Source: Flavobacteriaceae bacterium (lineage in GTDB: Bacteria; Bacteroidota; Bacteroidia; Flavobacteriales; Flavobacteriaceae). From it: 32,045 nucleotides of DNA. Below are positions 1 through 7,635 of the stretch, one piece after another. The number at the start of each line of letters is the position of its first letter. The first letter of the stretch is position 1. The notes under the pieces are model-generated. The model worked only from the letters and a program-made list of their open reading frames with translations, ran no database searches and was not told the origin of the DNA. The DNA lies in the NCBI GenBank assembly GCA_947452415.1, contig CANGCT010000026.1:1-32045 (forward strand), read 5' to 3'. The position numbers and the translations under genes were made by a program.

Positions 1-25
1 ATATAAATATGTCAGTTTCTTTAAA

Positions 26-52
26 AAATTCCCTCGGACATATAAATTCCCT
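26..52. repeat. 9-bp direct repeat at the end of the recombinase gene
   Basis: AAATTCCCT occurs at 26-34 and again at 44-52, an 18-bp period, with the second copy running into the stop codon of the large serine recombinase. The copies lie within and beside a 7-bp inverted repeat (ATATGTC at 7-13, GACATAT at 37-43). Attachment sites of large serine recombinases usually lie next to the recombinase gene, so this could be part of an element end. That is inference only, because the flank beyond position 1 is not visible. Confidence 0.3.
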
Positions 53-1673
53 AAAAATTATTTTTTGGATTGTAAATTGATTCGTGTAAAAAATATAACT
101 TTACCAAATCATTCTTAAATCGGTTCGATAATACAATACTGTGGGGAGCTAATTGAAGAAAGAGGTCATTATTGACCTCTTTTTTAATTTTACCATTTTG
201 CAAAACCTTACTGGCATTGAGCAAAAGTTCTATTGGAGTTGTGAATTTAGGTGTTGCAACTTTTTTTTCTTCAAGATGTAACTTTTCAGAAAAGATGCAG
301 CCAAGAATTTTATTTTTAGTTCTCCCATCAACCGATTTATAAAATCCAACTAAATCTTCCAACATTGGAACTTGTTTATCCAAATATTCTCTGAAAGGCG
401 ATAGTACTTCTTGAAGTTCTTGAAGTTTATTTTTCTCATTAAACAAACGAGTATTGATGTTGTTTTTAAGGTCTTGATACTCCTGTGCCGGAAGTTCTCC
501 ATCCATATATTGTTCTTCAACAAATGACTTTCTTTTATTTAATCTTTCAACTTCATCTAATGACTTTTGGATGTTCTTTTTTCTATTCAAATCATCATTA
601 TCAAACAACCCTTCCAATGTGGCTCGGTATGTAGATATCAATTGAGCCGAGAATTGAATGTTTGTTAAAATTCTCTCCACTTGATTATGGACGATATGAG
701 TTGGATATCTATCACATTTAACGTGGGGTTTTGTGCAAATGTAATAGTGAAACTTATTACCATTTCTGCTTGTTGAAGCATATGCAGACAAGGTTCTCCC
801 GTGAGTTGGACAGCACAAAAGCCCTTTGAGTGGATATAAATTAATCTTATCACTCTTAAAGTCCATATTTCTTTTTCTCCCACTCAATACATCATTTGCT
901 TTGGCAAACAACTCTTCGGATATAAGTGCAGGATGAAGACCTTGAACTATTTGTTCCGGTTGATTACCAAATGCTTTAACTAATATTTTTCCGGAGTAAG
1001 TCAGATTTCTGATTATGTTTGGGAATTGATTTTTACACATTTTCATTCCTTGTCCATTTAACCATCTTCTCACTTCATCAGCGGTATATAAACCTGATGC
1101 CATTTTTTCAAATCCTTGGCGAATTAAGTCAGCATCTTGACTAAACTCTAATGTAGCATCTTTTCCAACTCTGACACATTTGTATCCTCTTGGAGCAGTT
1201 CCGGTGAAACATCCATTTAATCGGGCCTTGTGGGAACCTTCTTTGGAACGTTTAGATATTTTACGATTTTCAACCTCAGGAAGAGCAAATCCAATCGCTT
1301 GGAGTAATAGTGCTTCAGGATTAGAATCATCCACCTGTCCTTCTACAAACTCAATCTCACATCCAATTTTAGATAGAGTTGCGATTTCCGAAAAAGATAA
1401 AATTAGATTACGGGAAAATCTATCGGGACGAAGAAAAATAACAGCATCTATTGAGTCTGTTTTTCTTCTTCTTTCTTGAACTAATAATTTTATTTTTTTC
1501 CATTGGGGACGATTAAAATCTTTTGCTGAATAATCCTCTCTGAAAGATTTTATAATGTTATATCCTTTATTGATACAATATCTTGTTATTATTTCTTCTT
1601 GGTATTCCAAAGAATACCCTTGCTGAGCTTGTTCGTCAGTTGAAACACGGGAACAGATTATTACATTTTTCAT
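51..1673 (-). CDS. Large serine recombinase (site-specific integrase)
   Basis: Large serine recombinases cut and join DNA at short attachment sites through a serine-DNA covalent intermediate and integrate or excise mobile elements. From the ATG at 1673 the protein has 540 residues, a normal length for the family. The resolvase domain (about 3-150) has the catalytic serine in SRVST (S11) and the arginine-rich RPDRFSRN motif. The recombinase domain follows (about 165-275), then a zinc-ribbon-like segment (about 285-345; CCPTHG, then YYIC and KCDRY) and a coiled-coil-like stretch (about 370-435, EVERLNKRK onward). A TTG at 1679 is in frame and would overlap the upstream stop; the ATG, two bases after that stop, fits better and matches the start of the upstream paralogue. 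It is the last gene of a leftward cluster. All catalytic features seen suggest it is active; its target site is unknown. Confidence 0.93.
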   Translation of the reverse strand: MKNVIICSRVSTDEQAQQGYSLEYQEEIITRYCINKGYNIIKSFREDYSAKDFNRPQWKKIKLLVQERRRKTDSIDAVIFLRPDRFSRNLILSFSEIATLSKIGCEIEFVEGQVDDSNPEALLLQAIGFALPEVENRKISKRSKEGSHKARLNGCFTGTAPRGYKCVRVGKDATLEFSQDADLIRQGFEKMASGLYTADEVRRWLNGQGMKMCKNQFPNIIRNLTYSGKILVKAFGNQPEQIVQGLHPALISEELFAKANDVLSGRKRNMDFKSDKINLYPLKGLLCCPTHGRTLSAYASTSRNGNKFHYYICTKPHVKCDRYPTHIVHNQVERILTNIQFSAQLISTYRATLEGLFDNDDLNRKKNIQKSLDEVERLNKRKSFVEEQYMDGELPAQEYQDLKNNINTRLFNEKNKLQELQEVLSPFREYLDKQVPMLEDLVGFYKSVDGRTKNKILGCIFSEKLHLEEKKVATPKFTTPIELLLNASKVLQNGKIKKEVNNDLFLQLAPHSIVLSNRFKNDLVKLYFLHESIYNPKNNF

Positions 1674-1675
1674 AG

Positions 1676-2575
1676 TCAATTTATATTAAAGTTTAATTCT
1701 TGCCAGTTTTCGTGAGTTGAAACATTTATCTTAACTCCATTAAAGTCCATATTTCTTTTACTACTAACCAACTCTTCATTTGCTTTGGCAAATAACTCTT
1801 CAGACACAAGTGCAGGGTGAAGACCCTGAACTATTAGTTCCGGTTGATTGCCAAGTTGTTTTACAACTATTTTACCTGAGTAAGTCTGATTTCTGATTAT
1901 GTTAGGAAACTGATTTTTACTCAATTTCATTCCTTGTCCATTTAACAATTTTCTCACTTCATCAGCTGAATATAAACCGGAAGCCATTTTTTCAAATCCC
2001 TGACGGATTAGGTCAGCATCTTGACTGAATTCTAAAGTCGCATCTTTTCCAACCCTTACACATCTAAAACCTCTTGGTGGCGTTCCGGTGAAACATCCAT
2101 TAAGTCGTGCTTTATGTGTGCCTTCTTTTGAGCGTTTTGATATTTTACGATTTTCAATCTCTGGCAAAGCAAAACCAATGGCTTGGAATAGTAATGCTTC
2201 AGGATTATTAACATCCACCTGTCCTTCAACAAACTCTATTTCACATCCTAATTTTGATAAAGAAGTAATTTCAGAAAATGATAAAATTAGGTTTCTTGAA
2301 AACCTATCAGGTCTTAATATTATAATTGAGTCTATATGTGATTCGCCTTTATAATTTTTTTTAATTAGTTTCTTTAATTTTTTCCATTCAGGACGGTTGA
2401 ATGTATTACATCTATAAATTTCTTCAAAATGTTCTATAACATTGTAATTATAGCAATTACAAAATTCCATTATTAATTCATTTTGATATTGTAAAGGGTC
2501 TACATATTCTCCTGTTCTCGTGTCAATAATTTTTTCTTCTGTAGCCGAACGACTATAAGTAATTACATTTTTCAT
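1676..2575 (-). CDS. Truncated serine recombinase paralogue with the catalytic serine replaced
   Basis: This 299-residue protein is a close paralogue of the recombinase encoded just downstream. From RPDRFSRN (about residue 88) to NMDF (about 278) the two are nearly identical by eye, but their first 85 residues are much more diverged. The downstream protein reads SRVST where this one reads SRSAT, so the catalytic serine position (11) is alanine, with a serine one residue earlier. The resolvase and recombinase domains are present. The protein ends after about 20 further residues and lacks the zinc ribbon and coiled coil. The frame is open throughout and the gene is tightly packed (2-base gaps on both sides), so it is probably translated. 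It may be a non-catalytic partner, a DNA-binding competitor, or an early stage of decay; which one is not decided by the sequence. Confidence 0.85.
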   Translation of the reverse strand: MKNVITYSRSATEEKIIDTRTGEYVDPLQYQNELIMEFCNCYNYNVIEHFEEIYRCNTFNRPEWKKLKKLIKKNYKGESHIDSIIILRPDRFSRNLILSFSEITSLSKLGCEIEFVEGQVDVNNPEALLFQAIGFALPEIENRKISKRSKEGTHKARLNGCFTGTPPRGFRCVRVGKDATLEFSQDADLIRQGFEKMASGLYSADEVRKLLNGQGMKLSKNQFPNIIRNQTYSGKIVVKQLGNQPELIVQGLHPALVSEELFAKANEELVSSKRNMDFNGVKINVSTHENWQELNFNIN

Positions 2576-2577
2576 AG

Positions 2578-2793
2578 TTAAGCGATGTTTAGGTTAAGTT
2601 CTTCTGTGTTATGGCTAAGTTCAATAATGTTGCTTGATTGGCAATTTTGAACCTTGCTTTTTTGTTCTCTATATTGATTGTACTCAATAGTTGCCATCTG
2701 TACCAAAAAGGTTCGGATTGAATTCAGTTGGTTATCATCCAAATTCAACCCGTCCTTTTTCATCTGTTTCTTAAGTTCTGTATTTGATATCAT
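2578..2793 (-). CDS. Small protein of unknown function (71 aa) in the recombinase cluster
   Basis: I do not recognise this 71-residue protein. It is rich in Lys, Asn and Gln and appears mainly helical in its first 45 residues (ELKKQMKKDG, then LNSIRTFLVQMATIEYN). There is no signal peptide, membrane segment or cysteine pair. It lies 16 bases downstream of the ParB-methyltransferase gene and 2 bases upstream of the truncated recombinase, so it is very probably co-transcribed with them. A role as a recombination accessory factor or small regulator is suggested only by position. The tight packing on both sides and the clean ATG support it being a real gene. Confidence 0.7.
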   Translation of the reverse strand: MISNTELKKQMKKDGLNLDDNQLNSIRTFLVQMATIEYNQYREQKSKVQNCQSSNIIELSHNTEELNLNIA

Positions 2794-2809
2794 AATTGTC
2801 TATTTTACG

Positions 2810-4276
2810 TTATGCTACATTACTTAAATCATACTCTGACAATCTAATCTTAGACGCAACCATATATTCAGGAGATGGCTCGTAACCAACAAATTTTCTC
2901 CCTTGACCCAACTTCATTACAGCTTGACCCGTTACAGAAGTGCCGTTGAAATTATCAAGTATTATATCGTTTGGCTTTGATGTCAACAACAAACAAATGG
3001 CAGGCACACTAAGAGGAAATGTCCCTTGATGGTCAAGCGAAATAGAATACTCTTGCATACATTTTGATTTCAACTCTCTTGTTGAAGCAACACCTGTTTT
3101 CAAAACACCTCCATAAAAATCTAATGAGGAAGTAAGTTTCGGACAATCATCTTCCTCTCCGTTAATCCCAATTGAAAAAGAATTATTATCATCTTGATAA
3201 CCGTTCAACCAATCTTCATTATAGTAGAATTGTGTTGATTTAACAAAGTGAAAAATTGGTTCGTGTCTTCGTACACTTCTTTTACCACTCGTTGGACGAG
3301 GGTTTTGTTTTAGCCACTGAAATTCGTCATTAAGACAAAAACCTATTGATTTCATCATTAATACAAAGCGTTGAGGGACTAATTGATATTCTCCATCTCT
3401 ACAGCAATCGTTAATATTGACAAATAAACTGCCATCATTTTTTAATACTCTATAAACTTCAGAATAGTGTTTTTTCAAGTTATCAATATACTCATCAACA
3501 GTAGCCTCTTGACCTAATTGTCTTGAGTCCAATTGGTAGACTTTCATAGTCCAATAAGGAGGTGAAGAAATACTAACGTTTACTGATTCATTAGCCAATT
3601 CTTCTAAAGTTTCTGAGGACTTATTGTATATTGTAACTGAACCGTTTTTGTAATCCCCACCAACGACTACTGATTTACACTTATTCTTGGTGTGGAGGTA
3701 TTTAACCTTTCTGTAAATCTTATTAAGAGTAGATTTCCCGTTGTCTATTTCTTCAAAATACTTTTCCATTTTTTCTGGTCCATCAGGAAACAAATCATCA
3801 CACATAACACCAATTGAACTTAATTTGTCTCTTGTATCTTTTGAAAAAACAGATAGAGCAATTTCTCTTTCTTTAATAAGTTCTTTTAGTTCCGGAAACA
3901 AGTCGGTTCTGTTTCCTCTCTTGATTGGGAAAATTTCTTTATACATTATCATTTCTCTGTACTTATCCATAGTGGACTTCTCTCTTTGTACATTTGAAGA
4001 TAGAGATACCAATTTCATATCATCAGTTAAATTGACGAAGTACACAGGAACTAAAGGAAGTTCTAATTCAAGGGCAATCATATGACGTAAATTTCCGGAC
4101 ACAATAATATTGTTAAAGGAATTAACTATAAGAGGGGTAATTATACCCATAGTAGAGATGTTATCTTTTATCATCTCGTAATTGGATGGTATTCTGTAAA
4201 GATTACCTAATTCTAAATTTCTGTTAATTGATTTTGGGGACACGTACTCAACGTGTGATAAATTGTTTAAGTTCAT
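2810..4276 (-). CDS. ParB-like domain fused to an amino-group DNA methyltransferase
   Basis: The 488-residue protein joins a ParB/sulfiredoxin-like N-terminal domain (about 5-110; the GxxR-type motif is in IVSGNLRHMIAL at 58-69) to a DNA methyltransferase. The catalytic motif SSPPYW lies at 237-242 and the SAM-binding motif DNFNGTSVTG at 441-450. Catalytic motif before SAM motif is the beta-class order. SPPYW is common among N4-cytosine and some N6-adenine enzymes, so the methylated base cannot be fixed from sequence. The target-recognition segment would lie between (about 300-420). No restriction endonuclease gene is seen nearby, so this looks like an orphan methyltransferase of the kind carried by phages and integrative elements. 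It heads the four tightly packed genes that end in the recombinases. Protection of the element DNA or regulation by methylation is inference. Confidence 0.88.
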   Translation of the reverse strand: MNLNNLSHVEYVSPKSINRNLELGNLYRIPSNYEMIKDNISTMGIITPLIVNSFNNIIVSGNLRHMIALELELPLVPVYFVNLTDDMKLVSLSSNVQREKSTMDKYREMIMYKEIFPIKRGNRTDLFPELKELIKEREIALSVFSKDTRDKLSSIGVMCDDLFPDGPEKMEKYFEEIDNGKSTLNKIYRKVKYLHTKNKCKSVVVGGDYKNGSVTIYNKSSETLEELANESVNVSISSPPYWTMKVYQLDSRQLGQEATVDEYIDNLKKHYSEVYRVLKNDGSLFVNINDCCRDGEYQLVPQRFVLMMKSIGFCLNDEFQWLKQNPRPTSGKRSVRRHEPIFHFVKSTQFYYNEDWLNGYQDDNNSFSIGINGEEDDCPKLTSSLDFYGGVLKTGVASTRELKSKCMQEYSISLDHQGTFPLSVPAICLLLTSKPNDIILDNFNGTSVTGQAVMKLGQGRKFVGYEPSPEYMVASKIRLSEYDLSNVA

Positions 4277-4403
4277 AATTTATTATTTTTATGAACCTTT
4301 ACGATAGGTTATAAACGTGTTTGGTTACGCAGTTTGTATTGCGGGTCTTTTAGAGATGACCAACTCTTCTTAAATTATTTATATCAGTATGTCAAAGAAC
4401 TTT

Positions 4404-4427
4404 GTATATGATAAAATAATCATATAC
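4404..4427. promoter_or_regulatory. Perfect 9-bp inverted repeat between two leftward genes
   Basis: GTATATGAT (4404-4412) and ATCATATAC (4419-4427) form a perfect inverted repeat with a 6-base spacer, in the 168-base gap between the 4972-4445 gene and the ParB-methyltransferase gene. It could be an operator for the downstream cluster or part of a weak terminator for the upstream gene. The arms are AT-rich and no clear T-tract follows on the minus strand, so an operator is slightly favoured. Confidence 0.4.
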
Positions 4428-4444
4428 ATTTTGAGCAAAAAAAA

Positions 4445-4972
4445 TTACAGGGTGTATATTTCTCCTGTTATCTTCATTAACTCTATTGGTGATACTCTAT
4501 TAAGGTATTCCCATATCTTGTTTTCAGCGTCATAAATTAAAGTAGGGTTCTTCAAGTTCACACTTTCTCTATCCTTGAAGTATTTGCTTACAGAGCAAAT
4601 ATGAACACTTGTATATTTTGATTTAGGCACTTTCCCGTTTAATTTATAATGCCATTTCACTTTGGCTAATATTGTTGGCGATGATTCTCTATTCTTAACC
4701 ACCGAAAGTGTATAAGTAACATTATCTCGGTATTTCAATTCTTCAATCTTGGACTTCCAAAAGTCAGAAAAATCTATTAATTCTTTGATTGACGGAATCG
4801 TTACTTCTATATCAGAAGAAATAAATTGATTAAAATCATTTTGAATCAAACCTATTAAAAGATTTAGTTCAGAACGAGTTAACCCTGAAAATGCCTTTGC
4901 ATAATCAAATGAAATTAAACGTCCGTTCTTATTTTTAATAGGTTCCAAATTGTATATGATATTATTTTGCAA
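4445..4972 (-). CDS. Protein of unknown function, 175 aa
   Basis: I do not recognise this protein. It is hydrophilic, Lys/Asn-rich and has no signal peptide or membrane segment. A helical stretch early on (SGLTRSELNLLIGLIQNDF, about 29-47) is reminiscent of winged-helix proteins such as plasmid replication initiators, but this is a weak impression. The start is taken as TTG at 4972 because the frame has no ATG before residue 166. The gene faces left, 168 bases upstream of the ParB-methyltransferase gene, and its start side faces a 272-base spacer with a GC-rich patch. DNA-binding or replication/transfer control would suit that position but is not shown. Confidence 0.65.
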   Translation of the reverse strand: MQNNIIYNLEPIKNKNGRLISFDYAKAFSGLTRSELNLLIGLIQNDFNQFISSDIEVTIPSIKELIDFSDFWKSKIEELKYRDNVTYTLSVVKNRESSPTILAKVKWHYKLNGKVPKSKYTSVHICSVSKYFKDRESVNLKNPTLIYDAENKIWEYLNRVSPIELMKITGEIYTL

Positions 4973-5024
4973 TGTTACGACGCTTTTTAATTCTGTGCAA
5001 GTTTTTTTTTAATATTTTTTTATC

Positions 5025-5100
5025 ACCCCCTCCTAACCCCTCCAGTCGCTAAATTACAAGTATCCCTCCGGGGGGTCCTGCGGGGGTATAAACAATTTAT
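5025..5100. other. GC-rich patch in a divergent spacer; possible origin or transfer site
   Basis: Within the 272-base gap between the leftward gene at 4972 and the rightward gene at 5245, about 60 bases are strikingly C/G-rich (ACCCCCTCCTAACCCCTCC, then CCTCCGGGGGGTCCTGCGGG) while everything around is AT-rich. TATCCC at 5071-5076 and GGGGTA near 5094-5099 can close a hairpin. The TCCTGC within it resembles the core of MOBP-type nic sites, but no relaxase is encoded in the window. An origin of transfer, an origin of replication, or a structured leader are all possible. Confidence 0.3.
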
Positions 5101-5244
5101 TAGGGTTCAGAACTCTTTAGATTTTAATCCTATTAAAGTTAAAAATATCTAATATCCCAAAAACCACTTTGAAATTTTTTAGAATTTTTTTTTAGAAAAA
5201 TGAACTTCTCCTGATATCAGAAATACTTATATCTAAAAAGTATT

Positions 5245-5847
5245 ATGAAAAAATTAGAACCTCTATTCGGCTTTGATGTAAATTACGATGATAATGGTAA
5301 CGTTGAAATTAATGACGTTAAGCAATTTCCACAAGAATCCAAAAACTCGCAAAAGCTATATGATAGATTAGAATTATTAAAAATTGAAGACAGTGGAATA
5401 ATATTTCCGGTAATGTTAAAAAAATGGATAATTACTATAAATCCTATTAACGATGAAACTATAATGGATTACTTCCGTATATCCGGCATAAAAAAAGTGA
5501 TTGAAGAAAACAAGTCAAAACTTGTAGGCAAGACCACCTTCGTAAAAGGAGCTGTTCAATATGAAAAGAAATGTAAATACCCCAACCTAAATATTTATTT
5601 TTATGAAGTCGTTAATGAAGGGGGAGATGAAGTAATTAACATATTTGAAATGATTGAATATTGTAAAATTCAATATAATATAAGTCAGTTTACTCCTAAA
5701 AGAATTAGCGACCTTGAAAAATTGGTCAATACAGAAGAACTGCTTAGGATACCTTATTTACCGGTAGAGTTAATACAATTTGATGAGTTTGGAAACATAT
5801 TAGACTTTAATTTACACCGAATAAACTCAATAAACCTTCCATTTTAA
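5245..5847 (+). CDS. Protein of unknown function, 200 aa
   Basis: I do not recognise this protein. It is charged and soluble-looking, without signal peptide or membrane segments. Hydrophobic beta-like stretches (MLKKWIITINPI, about 52-63; NLNIYFYEVV, about 114-123) alternate with Lys/Glu-rich helices. The ATG at 5245 is clear. It diverges from the 4972-4445 gene across the GC-rich spacer and precedes another unknown gene on the same strand by 129 bases. Its base composition is like that of the rest of the island. Confidence 0.65.
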   Translation: MKKLEPLFGFDVNYDDNGNVEINDVKQFPQESKNSQKLYDRLELLKIEDSGIIFPVMLKKWIITINPINDETIMDYFRISGIKKVIEENKSKLVGKTTFVKGAVQYEKKCKYPNLNIYFYEVVNEGGDEVINIFEMIEYCKIQYNISQFTPKRISDLEKLVNTEELLRIPYLPVELIQFDEFGNILDFNLHRINSINLPF

Positions 5848-5976
5848 GGTATTTACTGTACTGCTTACTAAACTTTTCGCTGGGATTTAGGGGTAGTAAA
5901 ATATACACTTTTGGTCAAAAATGGGGATAATAACTACTTGGGGATTATCTCCGGTATAATAATCAACCAATCAAAT

Positions 5977-6429
5977 ATGAAAAAGCGACCATACAAGATA
6001 AAGTCATTCATAAACAACCTTGATAACAATAAACATTGGTACATTATATCAATAGCTTTTGAAAACTCAACATACTTCCGGAGATTGAAGAATATAAATG
6101 ACCTATATGTAAGGCTTTCTAATAGTAAATCAAGTCTGACAAGTTTACTAAACAACCGATTTTGGTGGAAAAAGTTAATGCCTTCAGGGATTTACCACCC
6201 AATCTTAACAGATGATAATTTAGTCATAAATTTCATAATGACAACTGAATCAAAAATTAATGAATTAGAATTAAAATCACGAGTTAAGAAAATTTGCCCG
6301 TATGTATCAATTAAAATTTGTTATCAAGAAAAAGAAGAATTAGACAAATTAACATCAAGCACTTATTATTCGTACCAACAAAATATTGAATTGTTTGGTG
6401 AGGCAAAAAGAGAACGGTTAACAATATAA
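5977..6429 (+). CDS. Protein of unknown function, 150 aa
   Basis: I do not recognise this protein. Starting at ATG 5977 it begins with a basic segment (MKKRPYKIKSF) and has 150 residues; the frame is open back to a TTG at 5911, which would give 172. It is rich in Asn, Ser and aromatic residues (HWYIISIAFENSTYF; NNRFWWKKLMPSG) and has no signal peptide, cysteine pair or known catalytic motif that I can see. The gene ends 32 bases before a strong hairpin shared with the convergent LamG-type gene. Confidence 0.6.
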   Translation: MKKRPYKIKSFINNLDNNKHWYIISIAFENSTYFRRLKNINDLYVRLSNSKSSLTSLLNNRFWWKKLMPSGIYHPILTDDNLVINFIMTTESKINELELKSRVKKICPYVSIKICYQEKEELDKLTSSTYYSYQQNIELFGEAKRERLTI

Positions 6430-6460
6430 ATTTTATGTCATAATTGTATTGTTGATATAA

Positions 6461-6493
6461 AAAAACCACAGATTTTTCAGGTCTGTGGTTTTA
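6461..6493. terminator. Bidirectional rho-independent terminator
   Basis: An 11-bp perfect stem (AAAACCACAGA at 6462-6472, TCTGTGGTTTT at 6482-6492) closes a 9-base loop, with an A-run before and a T-run after. It lies between convergent genes ending at 6429 (+) and 6518 (-), so it can serve both strands. Confidence 0.85.
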
Positions 6494-6517
6494 TATATTT
6501 CATTAAATATCAAGTCT

Positions 6518-7558
6518 TTATTGCAATATTATTTTCTTAGTATTCAATAAATTATTAGAAGCGTCATAAACTTTAACAAGATATACCCCTTGTCCTCCCC
6601 AACTGTTAAGTGGCACAATATATTGTTGTGTATTCATAGCTCCACTAAACACTTCTTGGCCCAAAGTATTTACAATTTTTATAGTCCATCCTGAAACATT
6701 AGATAAGTTACCACAATCAATTGTAATGTGGTCGTTCGCAGGATTTGGATATATAGTAATTGTATTATTGTAAGTTGGTGGGTTAAAACTCAAAACACCT
6801 GTGTTAATTACCAAAGATTGGCAAGTATTTTCAGAATAATATAAACTTGTAATCTCGTCTTGTGTTAACTCTCGGTTCCAAATACCGATATCATCAAGTT
6901 TCCCTAACAAATAATTTGGGTCTCCATTCCACCATAATCCACCAAATCTTAATGATGAATTTGTAGTAGAACATAAACTGTTAAATGTAGATACAGTATT
7001 ATTAGTAAATTTAAGCACTCCATCCACGTATAACTTACTCGTGCCATTTTGATTTATAACACCAACTAAATGATGCCAATTTGAATAATAATTTCCAGCG
7101 GAATTAGACCAAGTAGTCACACCAGCAGATGAACAATTGGGATTATGTCCAATACTAATATAGTTATTTGTTGAATATCCAAAATCTAAATAGAAATTAA
7201 CGTTTGTGCAATTTGAAGGGTCATTTTGAGCAACTATTACTCCTTTGTCATTTGGAGGGACTAACTCCCAAGCAGATATACTAATAGAATTAAGATTTGA
7301 CAATTTAGAGAGCATTATGTAATTAGAAATACCATTAAAATCATAAGCTTTATTGGCAACACCAAATCTATCTGTTGTAAGAGTTGCACCATTAACAGTT
7401 CCATTATGCCCATTTCCACTTTCATCATTAGCATTTCCGTTAAACGGCCAATAGCCAACTAATCCGTTTGTAGGAACATAAGAGGGTACTTGAGAAAAAA
7501 TAATTTGAGAGAATAAACCAATCCCAAAAATTAAAAGAAGTAATTTATTATTTTTCAT
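6518..7558 (-). CDS. Secreted LamG-like protein with a T9SS sorting domain
   Basis: The 346-residue protein begins with a signal peptide (about 1-22: basic MKNNK, hydrophobic core, FSQ). A concanavalin/LamG-like jelly-roll domain follows (about 30-245): GLVGYWPFNGNANDESGNGH and GKLDDIGIWNRELTQDEI are hallmarks of LamG_3-type domains. The C-terminal 75 residues form a type A T9SS sorting domain (ITIYPNPANDHITI, then GVYLVKVYD). It is probably exported through the outer membrane and kept on the surface or released; LamG domains usually bind glycans or proteins. No catalytic domain is attached. It stands alone between a terminator (6461-6493) and a zone of inverted repeats (7575-7752), inside an otherwise mobile-type island, so it may be cargo. 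Ligand unknown. Confidence 0.88.
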   Translation of the reverse strand: MKNNKLLLLIFGIGLFSQIIFSQVPSYVPTNGLVGYWPFNGNANDESGNGHNGTVNGATLTTDRFGVANKAYDFNGISNYIMLSKLSNLNSISISAWELVPPNDKGVIVAQNDPSNCTNVNFYLDFGYSTNNYISIGHNPNCSSAGVTTWSNSAGNYYSNWHHLVGVINQNGTSKLYVDGVLKFTNNTVSTFNSLCSTTNSSLRFGGLWWNGDPNYLLGKLDDIGIWNRELTQDEITSLYYSENTCQSLVINTGVLSFNPPTYNNTITIYPNPANDHITIDCGNLSNVSGWTIKIVNTLGQEVFSGAMNTQQYIVPLNSWGGQGVYLVKVYDASNNLLNTKKIILQ

Positions 7559-7574
7559 TTTTTATATATTAGCC

Positions 7575-7594
7575 CTACAATGTCCCAATTGTAG
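7575..7594. promoter_or_regulatory. Hairpin in the leader of the LamG-type gene
   Basis: CTACAAT (7575-7581) and ATTGTAG (7588-7594) are a perfect 7-bp inverted repeat with a 6-base loop, 17 bases upstream of the leftward ATG at 7558. ATGTCCCA at 7580-7587 can alternatively pair with TGGGACAT at 7617-7624, giving two exclusive foldings. It could be a regulatory leader or an operator. Confidence 0.4.
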
Positions 7595-7635
7595 AATTAA
7601 TATAACAAAATCAGCGTGGGACATTTGCCTTACTC

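Noticed and set aside
665..1479. Extra open frames overlapping the large recombinase on both strands
   Set aside because: They lie wholly within a well-supported gene and encode nothing protein-like.
2810..4276. A restriction-modification system
   Set aside because: Only the methyltransferase is present; no neighbour has endonuclease motifs.
5934..6155. Minus-strand 73-residue frame with hydrophobic segments
   Set aside because: Antisense to the 5977-6429 gene, and its hydrophobic look follows from the AT-rich complement.
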